Assembly (NCBI GenBank): GCA_012513915.1
Contig: JAAZBG010000289.1
Span: 1-54,123 of the forward strand
Length of the DNA: 54,123 nucleotides
Source: Fibrobacter sp.
GTDB lineage: Bacteria; Fibrobacterota; Chitinivibrionia; Chitinivibrionales; Chitinispirillaceae
Reading direction: 5' to 3'
Shown here piece by piece: positions 27,001 to 34,987 of the stretch. Within the stretch, counting starts at the first letter, position 1. Each line of letters opens with the position of its first letter. The position numbers were made by a program, and so were the translations under genes. The notes beneath the pieces are model-generated. The model saw only the letters and a list, made by a program, of their open reading frames with translations. It was not told the DNA's origin and searched no databases.

Positions 27001-27849
27001 GGAGCTTGTGGTTATACAGCATGGGACTCCGTTCTTGTTACGGTAAACACTCTATCATCGAAGCCAATTATCATAGCGACAGATACAATAGTTTGTTCCG
27101 GATCTGCAACCACACTTACAGCAACAGGTACTGCGGGATCGGGAACCTGGAAATGGTACGCGAACAAAACCGAGTCAGGGCTTATACCCACCAATACAAA
27201 CACATTAACTGTTTCACCAACAGCGACAACAACTTATTATGCCCGCGGCGAAGGCCCTTGCGGAGTATCTGCCTGGGATTCCATTACTATTGCCGTTAAA
27301 ACCAAACCGGTGATAGAAACACAGCCAACCTCTGCCGGTGGATGTCTGAATGGTAAGGTGATTTTTTCAGTAAAAACCGAGACAGGGGCAGAATCTGCTA
27401 CCTACCAGTGGCGCAAAGGAACTACAGATCTATCTGGGATGGTACATCCATCATGTACGCTGACAGTAACATCCACCACTATCGGGGCATCATTTTCATG
27501 CGTTGTCACCAACAGCTGTGGCAGAACAACCTCAAACAGTGTCACTCTTACGTCATACTCTGAGAGTGTTGCACCAACCTCAATTAATGACTCTATTGAG
27601 CGCCACTTAGATTCGAAGGCGATTCCTGTGATGACAATTCACCATCTTAAAGTTGTTGGTGGAAAACTTGGAACCAATGCCCAATGGGTATGGTACTGCC
27701 CTGATTTGGGTAAAGGACCAGTTGGTACTGGTTCGTATATTGCGGTACCTATTAGCGGATCAAATACCATACCAGGAGGACGCAGTTATTCTGTACGTGC
27801 AGAAGGTCCTTGTAACACAACTGCTTCTGCGAGTACAACGATTTATTAA
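24043..27849 (+). CDS. Large multi-Ig-domain surface lipoprotein
   Basis: The start at 24043 (ACAGG 7-12 bases upstream) gives 1268 residues with a lipoprotein signal: basic RKMHR, hydrophobic core, lipobox LILQC with Cys34. A cadherin-like domain follows (PVITVAGLTAIQSGETCNL, about 24510-24780), then an FN3-like domain (24790-25040). Four to five repeats of about 95 residues follow, each starting with a TPPxI-type strand and holding a DxSGIKSV and a GLTAGVNTI block (25050-26540). Two Ig-like domains (26550-26815, 27300-27550) alternate with three Ig_7/CHU_C-like domains that end in YYxRGEGPCG (26830-27055, 27058-27300, 27550-27849). It is likely an outer-membrane adhesin-like or scaffolding protein. 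No catalytic domain or C-terminal sorting domain is seen. Confidence 0.85.
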   Translation: MHLTAPLSSLVRKMHRIEILFLAATLSFFLILQCSPPPSPYTAENTQVNLVLKSSMNKVNDTYIEDSINTIVNIGAVVNLPEFVDSIRITIKNELNVPVIEKVLLANTGTRGDTIWFQHFFTTPSKYSVACLGYIEKGYTRLSEGTIQVYGSTNVNHKPVITVAGLTAIQSGETCNLTVTAADVDNNLTGVVTMIKNPSASQLHGTAFTWKTAATYSGIDTVQFVVTDNGTPPLSDTATILISVRQSIATEDRLAVSTNSADTVSFTWKTVDKAIQYYIYKTDNITGTYVLTDSVTTTSYRDTILKETQGYIVKAINGQQIIWVSDTLMTSTTIASDTTPPAISFPPQISDTMTITTSFFATTFTCKDSSGIKSVRCSIDSQPVPVTRLSDTVFLCSVSNLVSGKTYAIQFTACDKSFKSLCRDTTLCIKTEFTTVDTIKPTIERILPEVDSLKIGQNSYTAQFKCKDNNGIKAVVCTLGVSIIPAAKIADTVYSATISGLTAGVNTIRVSATDSSGNTASLFFSLIYDLSIDDKTPPSLECRLPQGGSGSSATDSTLLEVFCIDPSGVKSVTGYLGATPYIFTKSATNDSIYRTKIYGLTAGVINTIKVIAIDNSINANKDSISVNIKYDTDTKKPSLQRILPVSDSSTINASSLTITAKAFDESGVASVVFILNDTPASLVKGTLTPADSTWTAVISGLVVNQLNKVTIIATDASLTSNTDTLTFMITYDPTIEDITGPTIIQIGGPASDSTVTSPVVTIVDSIADPSGISSVIYTVNGGVPKIMSAVAGMSGHYSFTDTLTKEHANTIIVTAVDNSTKKTLSTQTITLNYVVPPQITVQPKSQVVCTTQAVFSLTVTGTGPLVYQWRKGTAAFIPITGAINPVCTLKALSPTDGGTVLSCVVSNSAGAVASVLCTLTVNTPSKILRSEATPSSICNDSSVLSVTSGTLGTGAAWKWYSSKSGTPLTITKVHPAVSSWYYVRGEGACGYTAWDSVLVTVNTLSSKPIIIATDTIVCSGSATTLTATGTAGSGTWKWYANKTESGLIPTNTNTLTVSPTATTTYYARGEGPCGVSAWDSITIAVKTKPVIETQPTSAGGCLNGKVIFSVKTETGAESATYQWRKGTTDLSGMVHPSCTLTVTSTTIGASFSCVVTNSCGRTTSNSVTLTSYSESVAPTSINDSIERHLDSKAIPVMTIHHLKVVGGKLGTNAQWVWYCPDLGKGPVGTGSYIAVPISGSNTIPGGRSYSVRAEGPCNTTASASTTIY

Positions 27850-27970
27850 TTGACCTGTATGGAGTAGTGAAACAATCAATTGAATACAGATCGTTCTGTT
27901 AATCAGGCATCACGATGGTTAAACACTATCTGTCGATACAATAGCAATTCAGACTTTTACATAATAAATT

Positions 27971-28000
27971 AGCAGGGGTAAAAAAACCTGCTGATTTTTC
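27971..28000 (+). terminator. Rho-independent terminator between convergent genes
   Basis: AGCAGG (27971-27976) pairs with CCTGCT (27987-27992) around an A-rich loop and is followed by GATTTTT. It lies 120 bp after the Ig-domain lipoprotein stop. The A-run in the loop could also serve transcripts from the minus strand. Confidence 0.65.
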
Positions 28001-28017
28001 CTGTTTTGCGTTTCGAT

Positions 28018-28821
28018 CTACCGCGCTCTCCCCTGCCCATCAAACGACCGTGGTCGATTATTATTTGCTCCCGGCCTTTGTTGCTGACGCATTTGACGTT
28101 TTATCGCTGATGAATAATTTCCTATTGTTATTCCGTAATAGCCATCACCACGCCCTTTAAAGTCTGGATTGACAAATTTGGTAATAGTGCTATGAATTAC
28201 AACCATGCTGAGCCGGAATGGATTGTCTCTTGTATGTAAACAGTACAGATCGCTGCCTTCAACTTTCTCACCATGTACACCAGTTGCAGCAGTTACCTTT
28301 TTTACCGTTCCGTAAAACATTCTCTTCTCGGTTGTATATTGACAATAGATCTGAATTGAATCATTAAGCTGTATCTGGTACCAGTCGGTCTGATCATAGT
28401 TTACTGATGGCGGAAGCACCGGAAAGAACAGCTCGCGTGTTCCGGAAAAGCCGAAATTCGAGACAATTCCGGTGATCCAGGGACCATTGAGCAGTCGTGA
28501 TGATCCGGCTTTAATCGCTGCCGGCCGGTGATTTGAAAGCCGTAACCCGACAATAAAACCATTTGACGGCATAGGAAACGGTACTTTAATCCCGTCAGGA
28601 CCGGTAAGCTTGAAATTAAAAATCTGTTCACCACCCACCTTTTCAATAGTGATTAACTCAACAGGACTGCTGATACCGTTTTGTGAACCGTTATCCTTAT
28701 TGTACCAGACCCGTACCTCTGCACGATCACCTGTAGCCGGACCTGATTGAGCCGAAGACAGAACAGTTGTCATCATAACGATTATTGCTGTCACAAGCGT
28801 TATTTTATTCTTGAAATTCAT
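28018..28821 (-). CDS. Secreted hypothetical protein
   Basis: A 267-residue protein with a clear Sec signal peptide (MNFKNKITLVTAIIVMMTTVLSSAQS, cleavage after the SSA-Q region). The mature part is beta-rich with no family I recognise (GDRAEVRVWYNKDNG, NGFIVGLRLSNHRPAAIKAGSS, NPFRLSMVVIHSTITKF), and it ends in a basic, glutamine- and asparagine-rich tail (RQMRQQQRPGANNNRPR). It overlaps the upstream lipoprotein gene by 17 nt and is the third gene of the TIGR02147 operon, so a shared envelope role is likely. Confidence 0.8.
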   Translation of the reverse strand: MNFKNKITLVTAIIVMMTTVLSSAQSGPATGDRAEVRVWYNKDNGSQNGISSPVELITIEKVGGEQIFNFKLTGPDGIKVPFPMPSNGFIVGLRLSNHRPAAIKAGSSRLLNGPWITGIVSNFGFSGTRELFFPVLPPSVNYDQTDWYQIQLNDSIQIYCQYTTEKRMFYGTVKKVTAATGVHGEKVEGSDLYCLHTRDNPFRLSMVVIHSTITKFVNPDFKGRGDGYYGITIGNYSSAIKRQMRQQQRPGANNNRPRSFDGQGRAR

Positions 28822-30190
28822 TCACCGTTACTTTTTTCGATATAAAATCATAATCGACATCTGACTTACCCGATGCTGACTCATACATTCCTGTAAACTT
28901 TTTTTCAACATAATCGATTCTTCCGGTAAGTATACCAATGTCATTTTGTCCAAAATCAAGAAGTACAACAATAGAAACACCTGATGGAATCTCGCCTTTT
29001 TGTAGCAGGTTGTCGGGTAGTATTGAAATATTCATACCCTTTACCGTATCAGAAACATTCTGAAGTACCCGCGTTACCCGTACTAATTTATTCTGATTGT
29101 GATCATAACGATCAGCACCACATACTGAATAAAAGATGCAATTATCAGATTCATGATCACTTTTTCTATCCGAAATAAGTACTACGGAATCACTTGTCTC
29201 TGATGCAGCTACATAACTGATATCCTCAATACGAACACCATTGTACGTCGTTGATTTCGAAAATTCTCGAATTCTGTTATCCTTTACATTTTGAAACGAG
29301 TTATCAGCTCCCGGATCAAAATCAATATTCATAGCTAATGATTTACCGGTAGTAACATCCCGGTAATCGCCCTGGAAATTTACAATAGGCATTCCGTTTG
29401 AAGCAGTATACAATCCGCTGTCACTATCAAGCCCTGTATAAAGCTCTTTACTACTGATTGTATCTCCTGAAGAAAGCTCCCTGCTCAGTGAAAAAATGAT
29501 TTTTGATGTATCAATTTTTTTCGGAGTGATAATGATAAAATCATTATTTTTGGTAGCCTCTGGTATAAACCAACTGTCATTTTGAGCTTTGAAAGTATCC
29601 TGACTTACCATTATTGTTGAAGACCTTATCGTGTCTGTGTTCAACCTGATAACGACCTGCGGTACAATGTCACTGACACCGATAGTATCAAGACGCTTTA
29701 CATATGTGGTATCTTCAACGTTTAATGTATCAATGAAATAAAACTTTTGGTAGCAGATATATTTTTTAATTATTACAGCACCATCAGATGGCATGACCAC
29801 AGTATCTGATTTCACCACTTTGTTAATTACAGAATCGTTAATCAGCAATAGTTTAGGCCTGATAACCGTGTCATACAGTGTATCAATTGTGTAAATTGTA
29901 TCGTAAGAATAGATAGTGTCTTCTTCAAATGCAGCACGATATTTCGCTAATGATTTTTTTGATACATACGCTGATGAGAAGTCGGCACTCAGTTGAGACT
30001 CACCATTTACCAGGTAATGCGATGGCAGCCATTTATCAGTCGTATCAAAAATATCCCATGCTTTTTCAAGACAATTACCTAAAACAACGGGATTACCGGT
30101 CTCGGTTCCTCCTGTATAATTGACACTGCAATCAAGCAGTAATAACAGCGCAAGAAATAGATAAGCTCCACTGCACTTTTTAATCTTCAT
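28805..30190 (-). CDS. Lipoprotein of the GGTETGNP type, partner of the TIGR02147 gene
   Basis: The ATG at 30190 makes an ATGA overlap with the upstream stop, giving 461 residues; the ATG at 30199 is less likely. The signal ends in a lipobox (LALLLLLDC) and the mature N-terminus reads SVNYTGGTETGNPVV, a signature that I recall from many lipoproteins of Chitinispirillum and relatives. The remainder is a beta-rich domain with repeated Tyr-Asp-Thr runs (YSYDTIYTIDTLYDTV). No enzymatic motif is seen. A cell-surface role controlled together with the TIGR02147 protein is inferred from gene order. Confidence 0.82.
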   Translation of the reverse strand: MKIKKCSGAYLFLALLLLLDCSVNYTGGTETGNPVVLGNCLEKAWDIFDTTDKWLPSHYLVNGESQLSADFSSAYVSKKSLAKYRAAFEEDTIYSYDTIYTIDTLYDTVIRPKLLLINDSVINKVVKSDTVVMPSDGAVIIKKYICYQKFYFIDTLNVEDTTYVKRLDTIGVSDIVPQVVIRLNTDTIRSSTIMVSQDTFKAQNDSWFIPEATKNNDFIIITPKKIDTSKIIFSLSRELSSGDTISSKELYTGLDSDSGLYTASNGMPIVNFQGDYRDVTTGKSLAMNIDFDPGADNSFQNVKDNRIREFSKSTTYNGVRIEDISYVAASETSDSVVLISDRKSDHESDNCIFYSVCGADRYDHNQNKLVRVTRVLQNVSDTVKGMNISILPDNLLQKGEIPSGVSIVVLLDFGQNDIGILTGRIDYVEKKFTGMYESASGKSDVDYDFISKKVTVNEFQE

Positions 30191-31038
30191 TTTTCGCAAA
30201 CCCGTTTTGTTAACTTTACAGAAACAGGAAAGATCTGAAGATTAAATTGAGCAATCGTTCCATTATCATTTTCACTTTCAGCCAATTCAAGTATTTCCTT
30301 ACGCATTGCCTGAATCTTCTCTATTGCTACTTTGTAATTTTCATCAGATAAGTTGATTGTCACACTCGAAATATCCCTCATCTCGCGGGGAATTCTATCT
30401 ATCGACTCTGCAGCAAGCCGCATCATTTCCTTATGATAATTAGCAACCGCTACAGACCTCACTTGTGGACCAGTAGTTAAAGATAATGCATTCTGTTTAT
30501 AAGTGCCATCACTTTTTAATTCAATAAAGTTTAATCGTACCAATAACTCCACCGACCGTTCTGCATCCTGAGCACTGATTGGCGGAATAACACACGATGC
30601 AAGTTTTTTGTAATCACCATGAAAATTAACTGCCGTAACAAGCTCACGGATAACCGGATTGTACCATGTTGAGTAATACTCCAGCTCCGGTGCTTCCATG
30701 AGCTTTGCATTCGAACGGCTTCTGTATTTTACGATTTTTGCAAGATAACTGTTTTTCTCTTCAAGTGTTTTACTTTGATTAAGGAAAACAAGGTTTTCAA
30801 AGTAATCCGATTCTTTTTTGTTCAGACTGAATGCCTTGCAGGTTTTAAAAATACTCTCTTTCGTCAAATTCCGTTCACCATCAATAACAAGTTTGAGAAA
30901 ATTAGGAGATTTAAATCCGGCTTTTTGTGAAAACAACCGATAGGAATAAAATGCGCATTCACTTTTTTTCTGAGCGAATATATCCCTCAGGAATTCCCGG
31001 TAATCAATGTAATCATATATTACAATTTTTTTATTCAT
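30187..31038 (-). CDS. TIGR02147 family protein (probable regulator)
   Basis: A 283-residue protein matching TIGR02147: IYDYIDYREFLRDIFAQKK at the N-terminus, FSYRLFSQKAGFKSPNFLKLVIDGERNLT (helix-turn-helix-like), and SVTINLSDENYKVAIEKIQAMRKEI near the C-terminus. The family is expanded in Fibrobacter succinogenes and its members are often followed by a lipoprotein gene, as here. The function is not proven; a DNA-binding regulator is the usual guess. It is first in a three-gene operon with overlapping ends. Confidence 0.88.
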   Translation of the reverse strand: MNKKIVIYDYIDYREFLRDIFAQKKSECAFYSYRLFSQKAGFKSPNFLKLVIDGERNLTKESIFKTCKAFSLNKKESDYFENLVFLNQSKTLEEKNSYLAKIVKYRSRSNAKLMEAPELEYYSTWYNPVIRELVTAVNFHGDYKKLASCVIPPISAQDAERSVELLVRLNFIELKSDGTYKQNALSLTTGPQVRSVAVANYHKEMMRLAAESIDRIPREMRDISSVTINLSDENYKVAIEKIQAMRKEILELAESENDNGTIAQFNLQIFPVSVKLTKRVCEK

Positions 31039-31159
31039 TTCAACCTGTTTGAACTACTTTCTCTTTTATAAAGAAAGAATCGGCAGCAGACATTGTGCCT
31101 CTGCTGCTGATTCCGGTCTCAACTACACGTTCTTTTTCAGAACATCCTCAGCATACTTA

Positions 31160-31453
31160 CTACCTTCCAGTCAAGGTCACTCTGAATGAACTGTTTCCAA
31201 CTTCCGGTGATGATAATGTCATAAGATAATTGCCGCTGCGAATAATTCTGCAATTATCATGTACATTTATTGATATCGAATTGACACCACCAGACAATGA
31301 TATATCCTCACTATAAACAAGTTTCCCACTCAGATCAAACAGCCGTGCTGTAAGAATTCCTGCTTTCACTGACGGTACACTCAGATTAATTATATTGTTC
31401 TTCATTGATACTGTTACCTTACCAGAGGTGTAATAAAAAACAGACAGATGCAT
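31160..31453 (-). pseudogene. Orphan C-terminal sorting-type domain
   Basis: The 97-residue frame encodes a beta-sandwich typical of C-terminal secretion/sorting domains: INLSVPSVKAGILTARLFDLSGKLVYSEDI, GVNSISINV and RSGNYLMTLSS. Such domains normally end proteins of several hundred residues, but here no cargo domain is in frame and no signal peptide exists. It is probably the 3' end of a lost gene. Confidence 0.55.
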
Positions 31454-31617
31454 CTGGTATAAAGATACCTAACGGAACCTGTACTGTCTACACTTCAATC
31501 AATTATCTGTATTCTTGTGTATACAGACTTTTAATGATAATTAGATATATGTCATTGATATTTAACGATATTTAATAAACATAAATATTTTGTATATTCA
31601 TTGATACCACATTTGTG

Positions 31618-31645
31618 GTAGGGACAAAACATGCCTTGTCCCTAG
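31618..31645. repeat. Degenerate copy 3 of the 28-bp palindrome
   Basis: It matches copy 2 at all but three positions (AA for GG in the left arm and G for C at the last base), so pairing is imperfect. It sits in the 320-bp gene-free interval before oppD, which otherwise is AT-rich and shows no gene. Confidence 0.65.
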
Positions 31646-31804
31646 CAGCGTATATAAAATATCGTTTACCCATGCATTAAACGTTGCACCTGTGCCGAAT
31701 GTGCACCGCAAATCAGAAAACATCAATAATATGGTATACATAACAAAAATTTATTTATATTCCTATTATCTGTTTAAGTGATTAAATCTGAGCCTGGAGA
31801 GCGC

Positions 31805-32773
31805 TTGTCAACTTGCCTTTCATGTAACGATCTGCATGTTTCCTTTAAAATGCCCGATTATACTGCACATGCAGTCAGAGGTGTTACATTCGAAATTCCG
31901 GAAAAACAGACGATCAGTATTGTCGGTGAATCGGGATGTGGGAAAACAATGACAGCGTTGTCCTTACTGCGCCTTGTTCCCGAACCTTACGGTGTTATTC
32001 ACCGAGGTTCAATATTTTTTGAAAATCGTGATATTCTGAAACTAAAGAAAGATGAGCTCAGACGTTTACGGGGAGGGAAAATTTCAATGATTTTCCAGGA
32101 TCCGATGACATCACTGAATCCACTCATAACCTGTGGTAAGCAGATTACTGAAATGATTGAATGCCATACCACCTTAAACCCTAAAGAGACTGTAGACAGA
32201 ACCCTGCAACTGCTTGGTGAGGTTGGTATTGCGGATCCATCACGCACATTTTCAAGCTACCCGCATCAATTGAGTGGCGGAATGCGTCAGAGGGTGATGA
32301 TTGCCATGGCATTGTCCTGTTCACCACGGCTGCTTATTGCTGATGAACCCACGACGGCTCTTGACGTAACGGTTCAGGCTAAAATTCTTGATCTTCTTTA
32401 TAATCTGCAGCATGCAAAAAACATGTCAATGATGCTCATTACGCATAATCTTGGAATTGTTGCCGATATTGCAAATCAGGTAATTGTTATGTATGGTGGT
32501 GAAATCATGGAATTCGCACCTGTTACGAGCCTTTTTAATGCTCCGGCTCATCCATATACCAAAAACCTGCTTGAAACCATTCCACATACCGATAATAAAA
32601 AGGGCAGACTTCAGGTGATCCCCGGTGATGTCCCTACGTTGAGGAATATTCCGGCGGGTTGCCCGTTTAATCCCAGATGTTCCATGGTTATGGATCGATG
32701 CCGGAAAGAGCATCCACCACTGTACAACCTGGATACCACACATACCGTGAGATGTTTTCTCTATGACAAATAA
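31805..32773 (+). CDS. oppD: Oligopeptide/dipeptide ABC transporter ATPase (OppD/DppD)
   Basis: A peptide-type ABC ATPase: Walker A GESGCGKT, signature LSGGMRQR, Walker B LLIADEPTTALD, and the C-terminal cysteine-containing OppD tail GCPFNPRCSMVMDRC that marks the oligopeptide/nickel branch. A TTG start at 31805 follows GGAGAGCGC directly and gives 322 residues; a GTG at 31778 would add nine residues and has no ribosome site. It hydrolyses ATP to drive peptide uptake on the cytoplasmic face. It overlaps oppF by 11 nt. No permease or binding-protein gene is found in the flanks. Confidence 0.9.
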   Translation: MSTCLSCNDLHVSFKMPDYTAHAVRGVTFEIPEKQTISIVGESGCGKTMTALSLLRLVPEPYGVIHRGSIFFENRDILKLKKDELRRLRGGKISMIFQDPMTSLNPLITCGKQITEMIECHTTLNPKETVDRTLQLLGEVGIADPSRTFSSYPHQLSGGMRQRVMIAMALSCSPRLLIADEPTTALDVTVQAKILDLLYNLQHAKNMSMMLITHNLGIVADIANQVIVMYGGEIMEFAPVTSLFNAPAHPYTKNLLETIPHTDNKKGRLQVIPGDVPTLRNIPAGCPFNPRCSMVMDRCRKEHPPLYNLDTTHTVRCFLYDK

Positions 32774-33767
32774 TGAACCCGATAAAAAGTATCCGGTAGT
32801 AACTGTTGATAACCTCAAAGTACACTATCCTGTTCGTAAAGGTGTTTTCGGAAAGACAACTGGATATGTAAAAGCGGTTGATTCGATATCGTTTACAATT
32901 AATGCTGGTGAAGTATTTGCACTGGTTGGTGAATCCGGCTGCGGAAAGACGACTGCGGCACAAGCAGTCCTTGGTTTGAATCATATTACGGATGGACGTG
33001 TTCAGCTTTACTTAAGTGATTTCAGTCATAAACCGGTTGAATGGGTATCACTTGATCAGAAAGCCCGAAGAACAATCCGTAAACACATTCAGATCGTTTT
33101 TCAGGATCCCTACAGTTCACTCAACCCCCGCCTTACTATCGGTTCCATACTTGAAGAGCCACTTCAGATACACAATCTTTATAGTAAACAGGATCGAAAA
33201 AATATCGTTGTAAATCTGATGCAACAGGTTGGACTTTCAACAGAGTACCTGACACGATACCCTCATGAATTCAGCGGCGGCCAGCGCCAGCGGGTCGGTA
33301 TTGCAAGGGCTTTGGCAACAAATCCTCAATGCGTTGTTGCCGATGAACCGGTGAGTGCTCTTGACGTTTCAATACAGGCTCAGATTATTAACCTTATGCA
33401 GGATCTGCGAACAACACATAATCTGACACAGCTGTTTATTTCACACGATCTCGCTGTGGTTCGTCATCTTGCAAACAAAGTCGCAGTTATGTACCTTGGC
33501 AAAATTGTCGAATCCGGCACTGACGAACAGATATTTACAAATCCAAAACATCCCTATACAATGCTGTTGCTTGACAGTATTCCAATTCCCGGAAAAGGTC
33601 GTCTCCATAAAAACAACCCGAATGAAATTGAATTGATTTCTAATACAACCGGATGCAGTTTTTATCCCCGGTGCAGCAGGCGCTGCTCAGCCTGCCTTGA
33701 CACGATACCGGAGCTAAAGGAACTTGACAATGACAACGATCATTTCTGCGCATGCATAAACATATAA
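32763..33767 (+). CDS. oppF: Oligopeptide ABC transporter ATPase (OppF)
   Basis: A 334-residue second ATPase of the peptide transporter pair: Walker A GESGCGKT, LSGDF-free OppF form FSGGQRQRVGIARAL, Walker B CVVADEPVSALD and the FQDPYSSLNPRLTIG block. The C-terminal tail GCSFYPRCSRRCSAC has the cysteines typical of OppF. It starts inside the oppD stop region and is followed by a long hairpin. OppD and OppF work as a heterodimer with two membrane subunits, here encoded elsewhere. Confidence 0.9.
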   Translation: MTNNEPDKKYPVVTVDNLKVHYPVRKGVFGKTTGYVKAVDSISFTINAGEVFALVGESGCGKTTAAQAVLGLNHITDGRVQLYLSDFSHKPVEWVSLDQKARRTIRKHIQIVFQDPYSSLNPRLTIGSILEEPLQIHNLYSKQDRKNIVVNLMQQVGLSTEYLTRYPHEFSGGQRQRVGIARALATNPQCVVADEPVSALDVSIQAQIINLMQDLRTTHNLTQLFISHDLAVVRHLANKVAVMYLGKIVESGTDEQIFTNPKHPYTMLLLDSIPIPGKGRLHKNNPNEIELISNTTGCSFYPRCSRRCSACLDTIPELKELDNDNDHFCACINI

Positions 33768-33779
33768 CCTTGAGAATTG

Positions 33780-33817
33780 CCTGTTATACCTGAACCTGAC
33801 GGTTCTGGTATAACAGG
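33780..33817. terminator. Long hairpin between convergent oppF and cyclophilin genes
   Basis: CCTGTTATACC (33780-33790) pairs with GGTATAACAGG (33807-33817), and GAACC-TGAC-GGTTC pairs inside, with a single T-T mismatch. There is no strong T-run, so this is a terminator by position and stem length. Confidence 0.6.
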
Positions 33818-33855
33818 CGATTCTTACTATACAACGTTTATATTGTTTTCAGGAA

Positions 33856-34428
33856 CTATTTAATGTCGGTCGGTGGTGGCAGGAGAACTGCAGATTTGAT
33901 AACAACCGGAGTTACCGGTATATCTGTCATCATTCCCTTTGCGGTTTTCTGAACTTTCGCGATTGCATCAACAATATCCATTCCCTGAATAACTTTACCA
34001 AATACACAATATCCATATCCGGAGGTTGATGTATTCTTATGGTCAAGAGCCGGATTATCCACTACGTTGATAAAAAATTGAGCAGTTGCGGAATTCGGAT
34101 TACTTTTTCGTGCCATTGCAATAGTGCGGCGCACATTTTTGACTTTATTATGTGCTTCATTCTGAACTGGTGCTTTGGTTTCTTTTTCTTTCATATCAGC
34201 GGTGAAGCCACCACCCTGAATCATAAAACCATCAATAACTCTATGAAAAATAGTTCCATTATAGAACCCGCTATTGACATACCCTAAAAAGTTTTCTACC
34301 GTTTTAGGTGCAGTGGTACTATCGAGGCGAATAATAATATCACCCATAGTCGTTTGCAACTTCACTTCCGGATTTGAAGCAAGTGCAAGTGAACAAAACA
34401 ACGCTATGGCAGCAAGCATTTTGATCAT
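33856..34428 (-). CDS. ppiA: Secreted peptidyl-prolyl cis-trans isomerase (cyclophilin)
   Basis: A 190-residue cyclophilin with an N-terminal signal peptide ([18 protein letters not shown]), so it acts in the periplasm. The catalytic region [13 protein letters not shown] with its arginine, and [19 protein letters not shown], are both present. It catalyses proline isomerisation during folding of exported proteins. GGAGG lies about nine bases before the ATG. Convergent with oppF, and alone in its unit. Confidence 0.93.
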   Translation of the reverse strand: MIKMLAAIALFCSLALASNPEVKLQTTMGDIIIRLDSTTAPKTVENFLGYVNSGFYNGTIFHRVIDGFMIQGGGFTADMKEKETKAPVQNEAHNKVKNVRRTIAMARKSNPNSATAQFFINVVDNPALDHKNTSTSGYGYCVFGKVIQGMDIVDAIAKVQKTAKGMMTDIPVTPVVIKSAVLLPPPTDIK

Positions 34429-34620
34429 AATTTTTTACCTCCAAAGTTTTTTTAAAAAAATTGTGTCGGGATTTGTCCTTATTAAAATATATCATCCATA
34501 CTGTATGAACAATTTCTTTTCTGTTGTTCTGTATCCTGATTTCAATTCAATTGGATAGCGCATTTAAAATGTGTATATTAATGATTTGACAACGCAGGAT
34601 TAACAGTAACACTGATCACT

Positions 34621-34890
34621 ATGCCAACACACAACGAACATAAATCAACTGAATGGATAGTCTACATTCTTCAGTGCAACGACAACACCTTTTATACCGG
34701 CATTACCAACAATTTACAAAAACGCATTGAACTTCATAACACGGGAAAGGGGGCCCGATACACTCGTGGCCGCTCACCGTTCATTCTTGTTTTTTCAGAG
34801 AAGTGCGCTACAAAAAGTATTGCATTGAAACGGGAGTATGCTATCAAGCAGTTATCCCGCGAAGAAAAAGAAGCCCTGATTTCGGGCTGA
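34621..34890 (+). CDS. GIY-YIG nuclease domain protein
   Basis: An 89-residue single-domain GIY-YIG protein of the UvrC-N/YhbQ type: WIVYILQCND and FYTGITNNLQKRIELHN, the RYTRGRSP strand and the ALKREYAIKQLSREEKEAL end. The tyrosine, arginine and glutamate of the family are in place (Y15, Y25, R34, E71 region). It may act in nucleic-acid repair, but the target is unknown. Solitary gene. Confidence 0.85.
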   Translation: MPTHNEHKSTEWIVYILQCNDNTFYTGITNNLQKRIELHNTGKGARYTRGRSPFILVFSEKCATKSIALKREYAIKQLSREEKEALISG

Positions 34891-34987
34891 CGGGTAGTAT
34901 TCTTCGTAACAATCCGATGTCTGGAAAATATATAACGTATTTATTGATGATTAGCTGTCATGATGTTGCTGTGCCGTATAACGATTC

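Noticed and set aside
34872-34888. AGCCC/GGGCT hairpin at the end of the GIY-YIG gene as a terminator
   Set aside because: The stem is only five pairs, overlaps the coding end and has no T-run.
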